A stretch of DNA of 64,000 bases from contig JAPTHN010000011.1 in NCBI GenBank assembly GCA_026936325.1, positions 37,606,629 to 37,670,628 on the forward strand, in the 5' to 3' direction. The translations under genes were made by a program, and so were the position numbers. Below, piece after piece: positions 40,101 to 55,100 of this stretch. The notes below the pieces were generated by a model that had not been told where the DNA came from, searched no databases, and saw only the letters and a program-made list of their open reading frames with translations. This DNA comes from Platynereis dumerilii. Taxonomy: Eukaryota > Annelida > Polychaeta > Phyllodocida > Nereididae. Position 1 is the first letter of the stretch. Each line of letters begins with the position of its first letter.

Positions 40101-43100
40101 GAAAAAACAAATGTAGTCATCTCATCATGCAATTCCTCTCAGTCCATTGAATGAAGAGAATTATCAAATTCCTCATCTCAAATAATCTACATCATGTATG
40201 TGCTTTTACTAGATAAACAAAATTCATCCAAACACCACAGAAAATTTTATGATTTGCAGCATCAAAATCATATATTTTTCCTGCAAACCGTAAAATATTA
40301 GTCATCAATTTATAAGTATAAGAAATAATATAAGAAGGAAAGGAACATGACCAGCCCCAGTAAGTATTCCTTTGCATGATGAACCATTTAGCAATCACCA
40401 AATAAAATTGCCATAACTTCTGCAGAACAGCTGGAAGGAATGCCCTTTTGACAAGATTGAAAGTTTTGATTGCGACCCAAAGAAATGACCTCCAGCAACC
40501 GACTCACCGCACATCAGAGGTCCTTGGTTGACCAAAGATTGTGTGGCTGACCTTGACGGGCAAATTGGATGACCTTGGTCGGTTGAGGTCAAGAGAATTA
40601 CGCCTGATATCAATCTCCATTCTGTGGATCCTTAATCAAGAGTCAACAACATCGACTTAATTCTGTATCATCCATATTATAATATATTTCTAAAATTGTG
40701 TATCAATTTATTTACATGTATTTATCACACTGTCATTGCAATTTGAGACAATGTCTGGTGTAACATCTGAAGGATAAAATAGTGTATTTATGTACATTAT
40801 GTTCATTTTAATAGTTTCAAACATATTTTCAACAACAGAAATCAGAACAAAAACCTATTTACATCAAACAATGGCTACAACTTATCAAAACTCATGAAAA
40901 GTATCAAACAGCACAATAATTACAGACTGTAACATAGCATAAGAAAGAATAATTTAAGTTAAGTTAAATTCGCAACATACCTGCTGGGAGAAATGTGACC
41001 ATTTGCGGTGTTGTGGGAGGGCACTGACGGCCATTTTGAAAGTGAACCACCACCACCAGAGGGCCCAGATCCAGATGAATGGCGTGGAACTATACGACTT
41101 GGTTGGGGCGATCGGGCGGGAGATGGTCCGTCCACAGAACTAACACTCCTCCGAGTGGGGTCCGGACGGGATGAGGTAATTTTCCGAGGGGTGGAGGGTG
41201 TGCGGAATGCTGGCTTGGAGGGCAGCGCTGTGTTCAGGATGGCTGTGACAAGAAATAGCATTCATATTGTAGACACAATGTAGATTGCAGAACAAGCAAG
41301 CAAAAGAGTGACAACCCTGTTTATATATATATACTAATAACGCTATTTCAAAAGCAGTGCTTCTTGTGAAGTGAAACAATGTTTTAAACTGTGACCGGCA
41401 CAATAAAAGATGAGAACTAATAGTCCAATTATCTCAGGGAGTTCTTCAGGATTTTTTTTTGGTAGGAAGTATGTCATTGTATGAATTTACTTTGGTCAAG
41501 ACTAAATGTATTTATCGTAACTTTGAAGCATGTAACAGAAACATATTTTGCTTGCAAAAATAATTGAACTTAGAGAAAAGAAGTGATCTAAAGCTTCAAA
41601 ATAATATGCATTATTGCAGATGAAAGATCAATTCAACTTGGGAGCATTGTTACAAAAGAAAGCCCTTGTCTACTACAATAATGCCATTAATGGTCTCCCT
41701 TAAAAGACAAATTATCTCAATTTGACTCAAAAGTGATGGCGTCAACTCGTTTCACCCACCCCTTCCATTCTCGAGGGCCTGTAGTCTCCTGAGGCAATCA
41801 GAGAGGGCGCTTTTGAGACAAATCACCTCGTCCTCCTGTTGGTGGACCTTGCGCTCAAGGACGGCCACTCGGTCTCGGAGTTCCTCATTTTCATGGTTTA
41901 AGATTCCGTCTGAAAGCAAAGAGAATCAACAATGACAAAGAAAGAAAAGAGAGGCAAGTTTGCAGCAGGGAAAGAACAGAGAAGGAGAAATCCACATGTG
42001 AAGAATTCATGGAACTTTAAACATCCAGGGACACCCTTCTATTGCCTGATGCAGAGAACTCAGATAAATGCAGTCATTAGATGCTTTCTAATCTGCCATT
42101 ATTAAGCAAAATTAGCAAATGCTAGATTAGGCCTGAGTTATGTAAATGCATAAGCAACTAAGTCAAATTTATTTGACTGGTTGTCGTAGCAAAATATACT
42201 TGCAAAATTCTGAAATGCAAAATTAATTGAACATTGAATAAAGCAATACAAAAGATGTCAAAACTGACTGGAAACTTGTAAATTAATAGATCACTATTGT
42301 GCATCAGGCAATAGGCATCTTGCACACCCTGAAGTTCCTTCTGAGCTCAGATGATACAGATTGGGTGACTGTTGGTACATCATTCAGTTACATTATTTAT
42401 ACAATATCATTATATTATAATAAAGCAAGCAAAGCAGTGAAATGGTGTGCCTACTAACTGTTTGTCTCCGCTCGACAGAGCTGACAGTCGAACACTGCAA
42501 AGCAATCAGCTAGTAAAGCAGTGACAAGACCATCCGCTCTGTCTATCACTTCACAAGAGGAGGCAAATAAGCAGAACTGTCAAATTTCTGTCAAGTGATC
42601 AGCTGTAAACTACACTTTGTGTCACTTGCACAAGCAATTACAAGATTTAGTGAATTCCTGCCATCAAGTGCATATATAACAGTATTTCAGGTGAACACAC
42701 ACTCACAGCAGTGTACTAACCCCCACATACCCTGAGTGCATGAGCAATTGAGCGATGTCATACCATAATTAGTAATTAATTACAAGATGAAGATACCATT
42801 TACATTTTACAAGTGCACAGAACCCAGCACCAGTTCCAAAAAGACACCGTTACTTACTTTCAACTTATCATCTAGCGATTCAAGCCAATTAGTAATTCTA
42901 TGAATTTCCACATAAAATTTGCCTGTAATTTTGCCTATTTGTCTAGTTTGGAAAAATTTAGTGTTAAGTCAGAACTACTGTGCCATGCAATGTCAGCTTT
43001 TCATGCCAAGCAGTCTGGTGCCAAGCAATTGGAGCTAAATTGAGAAAGTTGGTTAAGAGCAAATCCTTGGTTTGGTAAACACTCTCAAGAAAGAAAGAAA

Positions 43101-46100
43101 CACACGAACAGTCCGCCCGAGCTGAGAGTGGAATACACACAGAAGGGGTTAAATAGAGAAGAGGGTGGCTTCAAACAGGACCGAGTAAAAACATTCTGAG
43201 TGGCGTATCCTTTCCAGTGCTCAGTGCTCAACCTGCTTGTGTCTTGTTTGCAATATTTTGAAATTCTCACCAGTAACTATCCAAGCATAAATATACACAA
43301 ATTCATGAAATATTGTTAGTTTTTGAAATTAGTCTATTTACCAAGCAATCACTAACAACTTTGGAAATGTTTAGTTTTTAGAATGACACCAGTATCACAT
43401 TGGTAATAGCGAGACCACTCTTACTTTACTTTGTATCCTTGTTACCATAGTTACAGACAGGCAATTGTTCATGATAACACTCGCAAGGCAAACATACTAA
43501 TCAAAATTTTACATAAAGGTGAATCATTCCAAAACTTACAAAAGAGTTAATAAAATTCAATTTTTTGACACCACAATATTATTGCCTTATCAACAAGTTT
43601 CATCAGCAGCAAATTGTTTTGGCAAAAAGAGTAAAACAGACACAAAATCTAAAATGCTTACATTTGCGACCTTACAAATTATATGTTAAATCAGAAACTG
43701 GTGTTAGTTAAGACTTGAAAGAATCTTGAGCAAGCCACACAGTCACAAACATCACACAGAGGTGGAGGAGACTTACCCGTACCCGTCTCGGACTGGGTGC
43801 TGATGGAAATATCATCTACGCTGAGGTCCATGTCCAGGCCTGGAGGAGGAAAAAGGTCACAGGGGTCACCATGGCAACAGTCACATGACACACACAACTG
43901 ACACACAGACATAACAGGTCTAATAGATCTACTTGCTAATTTTAAGACAAAATTTCATGAAATATCTTTTGATTGATATCTATCATGTATATCATTGTAC
44001 ATATTGACACTTCAGGATCAGATAACACATTCAAAATGTACAACCACATAAAAAGCTAGATCTTACACTTAATAGTTCTAGGAGACCTTAAAGACGTTTG
44101 TTATAGATCTTATCTTAAAGCAGGTAAATAAACCCAAGGTAAAGATCAAAGAATTCCAAGGTTTATTACAGTAAATACCTCCAGGTGTGTCGCTATGATA
44201 TGCATTTTAAAGCAAGAATTCAACTAGAACAATTATCATTGATTCTCATTGTTCAATAACCATGTCTTTTCCCGATAGAAATTGATGCAAAATGTTGCAG
44301 CTGCTGGCACTCAGACCATAGTCTAGACTGAGCATGGATTTTCATTTATGTCAGCCACAAATTGAATTGGAGAAACCTAGAATATTGAAGTAGAACTTTA
44401 TCAATACCATAAGCCTCTTCAGATCTGAATAGCCAATTTGATTTGTTTTTTATAATTTGTGTTTTTGTCTTTTGGTTCCAGTGCATTTCTTCACATTCGA
44501 GCACTCGTCAAACACACACACTTCCCTCAATCTCATTACAAGTACTTGAACATGTCAATGGCAACTCAAACATCATTGAAAGGCAGTGAATGCACTGATA
44601 AGACCATGTGAAGTACTAAGTAGCATTAGAGCAAATAACAGTAAGGATATTCATGAGTACAACTACAAAAAGATCTTGAGTCATCTGACACAACTGATTC
44701 AGTCCTAAACATTCTGAAGCAGTTTCAGCAACAGCATATACTGGTAGATGGATTTCTGGATGTATACTTTCCGGTCAAATAAAAATACTCTTCTGGCTAC
44801 AAATACTTTGTATTTAATAGGCTTTATCAAAGCTCAATCGTTTTTTACTCGAATCCACCTGGGTCGACCATCAGTTGCTTTCATTGCCTTTCAATTTACT
44901 CTCACTTTACTTTCAAGTTTCAAACAAAACACACTAAAAACGTATATGACTTATATACATGACAACACGCAACTTGATGCAAATTCTTGCGGCTAAGCCA
45001 CACGATTGCCGAATTCGCCACATCAAATTAATTTGCTTTCATTTAACGCACTCAACCGGCTGGGGATCCCAACATGGCTATTGATTTGATGCATTGGTCC
45101 TATTCGGATATACATATCCTGATGATTCAAGTACACTCCTCCCAATGGCCTTCAGCTCACCACTTGGAGCTGTGTAACATGTTCACAACTAATCTAAAGC
45201 TATACAAAAGCCTCACATGTGTGTCACGTAAACATCAACCTGAATGGCGTATTGCTACTAGTTTGATAGTGATCCTTGGGCAGGTAAACATCATAACTAG
45301 AAACAAGTGCAAATTGCACCATCATCTTTTGCTTTCCTTTTACGTTGTCCATGTTGTCTGTCATGTCTGACAATATGGCAGTCTTGCTTTTGGACATATA
45401 TATGCTTCATTGTCCAGCCTTAATCATGCTAATAGCTATTATAATGCATTGCAACCACTACCAGCAGATGCACAAAATCAAGTTTTATGAGTATGCCAAT
45501 GAAGACCTCTATACACCATAGGAAGTAAAGTTTTTGGTTTAACAAAATGCATCTTCAGTCATTCGTCACCACAACCGAGAACTCCCATTTAAAGTCTGGC
45601 AAATTCACACGACAGACCAAACACGAAAAGCGCACACAACGTACATGTTGAAGACACAGAAGAGGTCTCGTCATTTGAAAAGAACGAAGACGGAGTGGAA
45701 ATGGACGAGACAGACATCATGAGACGCTGCATAGACAGACAGCAGGTATCCACTTGTCATCACATCCACAATGCAATGGGCACATGTACAGCAATGCATG
45801 CACATGATTGGGCCAAGTTCACACGTAACGTTAGAGATCAATTTTTTCATCAATTGAAAAGCTTGGCCAGTACAGACTGAGCCTGTTGAGCAGCTGGATG
45901 AGTCAATGAGACCTGTGCCTGACAGCTGCCCCCTACAATACACAGAGTAACACAGTATCATACACATTGCATTGCTGCAGCATAATGGACACAGGCCCAG
46001 CTCAGTCAGAGGAAGTATTAGGATCATAGTCAACATGCATTGTAGGAGGATATCTGACACCAGAGCATCCTAGGTCACATGTCTGGATCCCTTGCTGGTC

Positions 46101-49100
46101 TGCCGAGGTCACGGATAACCAAGCTACAAGGCCTTCCGGGCCAAGAAGCTTAAATGGCAAAGCAAACAATTGTCCAAATAAATACAGACATCTACCACAC
46201 AACAATGATGATGTCCATGCATTAACCCAGTTGAGCACAAGCAATGAATATTATGGTCATGCAACTAAAGGCTTGCAAGCTGAGTTGATGATGAGAAATG
46301 CTGGTCAGTCAGACTCATTCCCATAGCCTGTGGTCAGTGCAACCCAACATACCCGTGGGACATGACAGCCATTTGCATTAGGGACAATTGGCCCACATGT
46401 CGGCTAACAAGGATCACCATTTCACATTGGCTATTGATTGGAAATTGAAAGGCACCGAGCATCAAAACAACTGAACTATGGCCTCATAAAGTTAGCATCA
46501 TAGGCTTACAAATACTTATCATTAGCAGTCAGGGAAATTACCAGCATATGAGGACAATTGCAATTCCAGCCAAGTCCTGGCCCTGACAGGATGATTGAGT
46601 GTGTGGTGTTGATCAGTTGGGTCTCAGAAGAAAGTCTGATCTCTTTGCAGCCATCCTCACCAAACAGCAGCATGTCAGTTGCGGGTCTTAATTCTATCCA
46701 ATTTCACGAAATACTGCAAAGTCATCAACAGCTGATGACAATTTCCTAATTTCTCTGGAGCCTTCGGGTTCTTTTCCTCATTATGTATTGGATAGGTCTG
46801 CCAAAATTCATAGAGTTAGTTGACACTGTGATACAACTTTATACCAAGTTTGGAAGTGATAGTTGCAGTAGTTCTTTTTAAATAGCCAATCAAAGATGAT
46901 TTTGAGCACTGCCAAAGTCATGGCTAGGCCATGACACTGTGAGAGTGTCATGGGAGGGTGATGACAGAGCTTGGCTGAGTGTCATGTTGGGCTGAGGACA
47001 TTGATTGTCATGAGCTGTTGATAATCTCCCCTACTGATTAGTACCATATGAAAAGGGGGAGGGGCTCATAAACCAATTTGAACCCCCCCCCCTCAAAATA
47101 ATCCTAGATCTGCCTTTGGTGAGGTCACCAGCTTATGACAACACCACCTGCAAGGCAAATGACATGTTTCCTGGATAAGGTATCTTGAGTCAGTCATGCA
47201 TGAGGAATGGTCTTTTTGGCATTATAACTAGATAGATCTCACATTTAGCACTATGTAAAATATATAATTCAGGTGTTGTTATTGGTCTATACATAACAAC
47301 ACTTGAAAAAGTAATGCCGACCTTTAATTACCTCATACACAGTAATGTAACGAAAAGTGGACAGAAATTCAACATAAATGTAATTGTGTTAGAGCAAAAC
47401 ATACTAATGTGACACCTGTTGTAGAGGCTGCAAATGCATCATTCAGAGAAGCTGTCCCAGGCACCTTATTGATTGGTGCATTTTAATATCATTCACCGAA
47501 TTAATTCATTTCAATGTCACTCATTCCAGCTGGTGGTAGGAGGGCAGAATTCCCCAAATTCACACAATGGAAATGGTCATGATGTAATGCACGGCTGAAT
47601 TCAAACAAATAACTGGTTATACTGCTTATGATAACATGAAATTCATGAATGTCATGAAACCAATTGATTTTTGTCTTCTTTGAAGACCTGAGGGAGCTAT
47701 GCATAAGCTAGTGACTCAGAAGCCATAGACAGCTGGAACCAGCTTCTATCCATTAGACCAATGCTATTTTCAAGGAAGTACCGCTGCAAATAATAGGCTG
47801 CCATCTTGCCAAGCTTTGAAACAGGGCAAGTCTGACATTGATAAACAATGTTTAGCAGTCCTCCTGGCCTGCAGTTATAAGCAGCATCACATGTGAAACA
47901 TCTCTAAATTTATCCCAAGTTGTCAGCACACACAGACTAAACAGACTGCAACATGCAGATCATATGGCACGTGGAGTACTTTTGAATCTCTTATTAAAAC
48001 CATAGATCTATCCTCTATGACTCCCTTTTACCCAAGTTAACCAAAAACAATAGCTGACAACAACACAGCTATGATATGATTATATGAGTCAGTTTTAGTG
48101 AAATAAATAAATTCTTTCTGGGCTGTCTTGAAAGAATAATTTCTGGTGGGGGTATATATTTTAAAACATGGAGTTGTTTGATTTACAAATGAATATTTGA
48201 GGATATCACGTGCTTAAAATAAATAACTATCGACGCCATTACAACGAAACTTAAAAAAATTCCAATCACGACGTTCTAAGACTCTACTCATCACTATTGC
48301 ATTTTAAATGTCTGGCTCCATTTCAAAATGGAAGGTGCAACACCCAAAGCCAACAATGCCCCTCCACTCCACTTGTAAAAGGACAAAGGCAATATGCTCA
48401 AGTTTTTTTTTTCAAATAAAAACCTCATGAAGCATGCTTTCAAATGTGCACAATAAACTGGATGTATATGCTTGCATGTGTGTATTATTGTGGCCACACA
48501 CAGTAAACAAACAGCCTATAATGCATACCAATGTCAATAGCTCGTCTCTACAGCAAGTACAAGTATCATTGCAACACAGGACTACATGTCCAGCTCCACA
48601 CAGTACACACAGTGTAGTGTCATTCAAGCTTACAATGCTAAATGAATTATGTTTGTGCATTTAGTAGGCCACGTAATGAACATTCATAAACAATGCCAGT
48701 ACATTTTAATAGATAAATCATTGGCATTCAGTCTAATGTCTAAACTGTAATGAACACAGTGGTATACATCCACAACGAACAACGTCGAACATTCATAACG
48801 AAAACGTTAAGTCGTTGACACCACTGTCTCAAATTATGAAATTGTCATAAAATAACAAATGAAACTCAACAACCTACTCATTGGGTTTGTGGTATCCTCT
48901 CCCCATTGATCTCCAGGCATTTTGCAGATCACAGAGCAGTCTATTAGACAGTCCTTGTTCAGAAAATGTCCACACAGAATGAATAACTTCACAGAGGGAC
49001 ACTCGGTTGAAAAGCTTTCCCACTGATAACTTGATAAGCAAAGATAAGCACGGCCAATGAAGCCTATTTATCACAGGTTCCTCAGCATTCTACCTGTTCC

Positions 49101-52100
49101 ATGAAACAAAGCCAGCAGTGGTCTTATCATTTTACCAAATCTGTAGGGTATTTCCCATATTGTTTGATGCAATGTTCAAACAAATACACCACCAAAAAGT
49201 AATCCTGGACTTCAATCTGAAGAAGATTAGAAGTGGATGCAAAAATGACACCTTGTGGCCCAAGTACTTTCAATAAATAGCCCGGTGTCATGCACATTAT
49301 TATGCATGAGCAGGTCCACCAGCATAAGAAAATTTGGCCATTCACACCATTGCATGTCCTTGGCCACCTTTAGAAAAGGAAATAATATATCAAAACCAAA
49401 CACACACACAATACAACTGCCAGTAAGGGACCATGCCAAACAAGTTAGCTATAATATAAGGGTTGTATAAACTTGACCATTGACAGCCAAGCATATTCAC
49501 ATCTGATCACACTACCATAATATCACAAGCATTAACTTTTTCAACCAACCATATGATATCATACAGAATATTTAGTCAATTGGGGTTAAACCACAAAAGC
49601 TCACAAACACTGTTAATAAACGGAGAACTATTTCACAAATCAGAATAATCAGAAGAATTCTTCGTCAAAAAGATATTGGATTGAATAAAGATATTACCGA
49701 ACCCCCTCCCAAAAATGTCTTAAGACAAGCTTACACAGTATCAGTCCTACACATATTGAACAGTGCTATTTGGGAAGTCAATGAATCATTCTCATCAGAC
49801 CCAGCAAGTATCAATACTGCCAGAATCAGGCAGATATCACATTATTGGCAATTCATGCTTCCAAACTTGCATGTACTCATGCAAGCTGATGAACCCATTT
49901 GAAGAGATAATCTCCATTGACATGGTCATAGCCAGTGAAATGACCACTACTTGATTTCTATAAAGGCTATTTACAATAACACAACCAAGTCATGTATAAT
50001 ATAAGCTCACAACACAAATTAAACTATATATATGCACAAGAGGAAAGTTAATGTGCACAGCTATAGAATCAACTCATGATGAGTTGTTACACTCAGCTGC
50101 TGGTGGACATCAATATGACCTCACAACAGGCCCTATCCATTGCATTGAAATGAACTGTCAATTTGTCATTGAGCAACTTGTGACCTCATTGATGCTCATT
50201 GGTGACTTGTTTTGACGGCAGTGAAAGTATAGGATATGACCTCACAAATTGCTTATGAGTCATAGAGAATAACATGGCATAGATAGGGATATGCTTTGTA
50301 GCTTTGTAGCTTTGTAGCTGGATTGGGCCGTAACCTCTTCGGTTATTGGCCCCCCTTGTTGTCGCTTCTGGTCTTCGGGTCTTGAAGCTGCGCTTCCATG
50401 CGTAGACAATCAGGTCGACGGTGTATAATGTTACCAGTGGCCAGATTACAATAACATCAAGTTAAAAACCTTCACTCCAACCTTCCTGAACAAAAATTGT
50501 AAACCAACACCGTGCGTCAACAAGATAAATATGAATATGCCTTATTTATTTTTTTTTATAATTAAGAAAAATAGTTATAATTTTTATTTATTTATTTATG
50601 ATAAAAATATATACATGTTTTTTTTTTGTTTTTTTTTCACTGTTAGTTTGTATTTTATTATATTTTTTGGTTGAGATTTCGTTTTTTTCATGATATGACT
50701 CCCGCTGTAGATGACTGATAGGTTTCAAAAGCAAATGTGGATAGATGCGGATAAATGCCAAGCTCAGTGGACCTTTACCTCCTCTGTTAGTGCCCCAACA
50801 AAACTGGTTCAAGGTTGAACGACATGTAGTATTAGGGCAGAGGGGAACGGCTCACATGTTGCTAGTTTCTCAGTTGGCCCGAATACAGGCTTTTTAATAC
50901 TCGGGGTCAAAGGTTCAAAGTTGAACAACTATGCCCCCGTAGGATAAGGTTATTTCTTAGGTGGAAAGTCATATATGAATTGATTTTATATAAAAACAAC
51001 AACAAAAACAAGGAACAACTGTGGTGATGATTGATGATAGATGGTTGGGGGTGGTTATTAATGAAGATGATTATTCTGAAGTATGGCCCTGTTGAGCGAG
51101 GTAATGATTTTTCCTATAGTATAATCATCTGGGTGACACCCATCGTGGAGACACTTGTGCAAAATAAATCTTTTCCCGTGTTTTTGGCGGAAAAGGGCAG
51201 TGTGAGTCAAAGGTGTGGCGACTCCATTATTCAAATTGCACTTGGTTAGGAAGTCATTTATGTGATCGATGGTCAGTTCTAGATCTATCTGCATTTGATA
51301 GTACGATTCTTGGTATACTAAACTCGAAGTTTTGTTACTGGCAAGTCTGTGTTCATTCCACACTTGGATCTGCATACTTGGAATTGTGCAGAAGATAGGG
51401 ACGGCACCCTGATCAAAAATAAATTTCTCGAGGGTCGTAATTTTGTTCTTAATGTTATCCATAAGACTGCCATCGTTCACATAGATCACTTCTTGGTAAT
51501 TTCTACCACTCAATTTCTTAGTGATGTCACATATTCCAGTGAAAATATAATAGTGGGTACGCTCATTGGTGAGGGGTGGGTGATGATAAATGATGTGGTC
51601 CTCAACGAGAGACCGACAGGTGTTAAAACCTCCCCCTGCTCTTCCCCAAAAGTCCTCCACCTTTTTGCATTTACTCTTGGCCCTGGAACGTTTAACATTC
51701 AATACTCTACTGTCTCCTATAAGTACATTCATCTTGCAAGGTTCAGTTAGGAGACTGGATCTGAAAGGAAGTACAGAGATAAATTGTCATGCTGGGGCTA
51801 TGGTATGTCATATCTTTCGGGGTGTTGGGACCAAAATTTTTTAAGGCCCGATTTGAAGGAGTTAATTGTCTTACAGTTAATTAAGTCCGGACTTAGGGAG
51901 TTCCAGTCGTTTATGACTCTCTGCGTAAAGTAATTTCTCCTAATTGAATTGTTGATGTTAGGCTTGAATATCTTCTGGGAGTGACCCCTTGTTACAGAGT
52001 TTTCTTGGAACGTAAAGAAAGACCCCGGGTCGATTTGGTCAAAGCCATTAATAATGCGGAAAACCTGGATAAGGTCAGCCCTCCTTCTTCTAAAGTTTAG

Positions 52101-55100
52101 AGAGTCCAGTTTAAGCTGGTATAAACGTTCGCTATACTCAAGGTGGGAGATGTTTCTGATTAGCTTAGTTGCTCTTCTCTGTACTTTTTCTATCTCGTTC
52201 TTATCCTTCTTAAGTAGGGGATTCCAGATAGGGGAGCAGTATTCAAGGAGTGGTCTCACCAGGGATTTATACAGGGGAGAAAGATCTCTTTGGTTAACTC
52301 ATGCATCGTGCGTTTTATTATTGCTAGTCTGCTGTTGGCTTTAGCTGTGATGTTCCCAATGTGCGGGGTAAATTTAAGTTTATTGTCAAAGGTCACCCCC
52401 AGGTCCTTTTCGGCGATACTGGGCTCCAGATCAATACCATTAAGGCTATAAGTATGTCCAGGGTTATTAGGACCATAATGGACAACTTTACATTTACTCT
52501 CATTAAATTTAAGTTGCCACTTAGTAGACCAAGAGTTTAAGGCTTCGAGGTCTGCTTGTAGGTGATGATGAGAACCGAGGTCAGTCACTGTTCTGAATAG
52601 CTTGGTATCATCGGCAAAAATTTTAACATAAGAGTTGACTACATCAGGTAGGTCATTTATGTAAATAATGAACATAATTGGACCGAGTACACTCCCCTGT
52701 GGGATACCTGAAGTTACGTCTCTGGCCTCAGATTTACTATCCTTAATAACAACAGTCTGGTGCCTATTGGCTAGGAAATCTTTCAACCAATCTAGTAGAC
52801 CACCCCTAATCCCTATGGCATGCAGTTTAAGAGCTAGTCTATGATGAGGCACTTTGTCGAAGGCCTTTGCAAAATCTAAGTATATACAATCCCATGCTTC
52901 GCCTTTATCTAACAGGTTTATCCAAATCTCCATAAGTTCTAGTAACTGCGTGCAACATGACCTACCGCTTCTAAAGCCGTGCTGGTCGTTTGAGATTAAC
53001 TTATTACCCTCTATGTAATGCATTACATCTTGCCTAATTATACGCTCTAGTATCTTACAGCATACGGAAGTAAGGCTGACCGGTCTATAGTTGGACGCTA
53101 AATGTTTACTGCCTTTCTTGTATATTGGCCGAATGTAGGCCTCCTTCCACTGTGTGGGTAGTCTCCCTGCATCGAGGCTTTTCTTAAATATAAGGAACAG
53201 AGGTAGTTCTAGTATATCCCGTAGTTCATGTAGAATTTTGGGGTGGATTAGATCTGGATATGACCTCACAAGCAGTATTTTTTTTCAAGCACTTGACATT
53301 TGCAACTGTAAACCATTTGACTATTGTTGAAATTTATAATCTAAAACCATGACCCAAATCAAGTGAATACAATTTACCGGTAATGCTTTTTAGCTTTTGC
53401 GGCTGCATTTGCCAGGGTCAGTTGTGCTTGTGGTAGTACTTCTCTGGAGCCCTTTTAAAAGCATTTTCCTCAAATAAATTAACAGTACTTAGGCCTACAC
53501 AAGTCAATACTTCCAAAAATACGTCCCATCTATTGATGATCTATTTGTCAAATGTCACATCACTGGGAGAGCTGTCAAGGATTGCACACCAATATTCCGG
53601 GCGCCTGGTGAGGAACTCACAAAGAAAGACGCTTTAGATTTTTTGGCCTTCTTGGAATAAAATGGTCCCTATAGGTATTTCAGCAATTCTGATTAATTTG
53701 GTTCTCGTTTTTGCAACTCCCACGTGTATGGTATCGTTAGAATCGGTTTGAAAAGACAATTTTCAATGGCATTAAATTGTTTGCAAATATTTGTACAGAA
53801 GGTACAATCGTTTTGGTTTAAATCGCCCTGGCGCAATGTAAAAGTTAGGGAAACACCCCCCCCCACCGCCCTCCAGGTTGAAAATGATCATGTAATTGTG
53901 GATCTCAGTGAACTGCATTGAGTCAATGAACAATTTCAATATTAAGTGTGGGTGTATCTTAAACAATGTCATAATGAACAACTTGATGTATGCAGATGAT
54001 TTATTAGTATTTGCACCATCGCTTATTGGTCTGCAATTATTGTTAGACAATTGTGCTATATTTGCTGAGAACAATGATGTTATGTTTAATCGACTTAAAA
54101 GTGCTTGTATGATTTTTCGCCCGAAAAACAGCAATTATAAAATTGCTAGCTCTGTTTACTTGAATGGTGAATCTCTTAAAGTGGTGTCAAACACTAAGTA
54201 TTTGGGACATCGTATTAGTAATGATTTATCTGATGACCTTGATATGAGTCGACAGTACCGTCAACTGTATGTTCAAGGAAATGTGTTACTTAGGAAATTT
54301 CATATGTGTAGTATTGAGGTTAAATTGCGACTGTTTCAGACATATTGCTCTCCAATGTATACCCCGCATCTATGGTGGAATTTTTGTAAATACAGCTGGC
54401 GGAAATTGAACACTGCTTATCACAATGTTTTGAAATTACTTATAGGCCTGTCTAAATATGAAAGTAGCAGCCTTGTCTGCACTGTCACTAATATTAGAAG
54501 TTGTGCTGCTTTAGTTAGAAACTATGTCTATAAATTTATGGGACGCCTTGAGAAATCCTCAAATGATATTATTCAAGATTTACTTAATACAAGCATTGTT
54601 TATACGTCTAGAATTAGGAGTCACTGGCTCAAGTTATTATACTCAGGTGCTATATAATTTGTTTGTATGAACCTTTTTGTTTTAGTGTGGTGCTATGTAA
54701 TTGTTACATGGTGCTATATTATCGTTACATGTAATACGATGTATGTAGTTTGTATATGGACCGAGGTGTCTGGAATAAAGTTTATAATAATTGCATGAAG
54801 AATATTTATTCTCTGCAAAATTACTACTGTCACACCGGCATGTTATGGGATGTAGAGACAAATGCTCAGTCTCAGGTGGCACCTGGCTGGCATGCGTCAG
54901 TTGCTTAAATTGGTTGCTCAGTTGCAGCATGCAGCTCAGATCAAGATACTGTTGCTGCACTGCAGTCAGTTGGCAGAGCAGTGCAGCTGTCAAAGCTAGA
55001 CTGTCTGTTCATAAGCCCCCGGTCCCTTCCTTGCACCACTTTCTGGTCTTATCGGTTGCAGGGTAGAAGCCCGCAACCACCCACCACCTTATGACAATTA

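Larger units (their letters stand above)
50248..53255 (-). mobile_element. 5'-truncated CR1-like LINE with 16-bp flanking duplication
   Basis: GGATATGACCTCACAA occurs at 50232-50247 and again at 53256-53271, exactly bracketing this block. On the minus strand the element opens inside the reverse transcriptase (DLIHPKILHELRDI), continues through YRPVSLTSVCCKILERII, YLDFAKAFDKVPH, SGIPQGSVLGP and FADDTKLF, then the LINE C-terminal domain (RPLLEYCSPIWNP) to 51798. One frameshift near 52275 breaks the RT frame. An SGNH-type ORF follows at 51732-51058. Near the 3' end an 8-bp motif (GCTACAAA) is repeated three times (about 50297-50321), reminiscent of CR1 3' ends, but about 50 bp separate it from the duplication. 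Confidence 0.85.
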
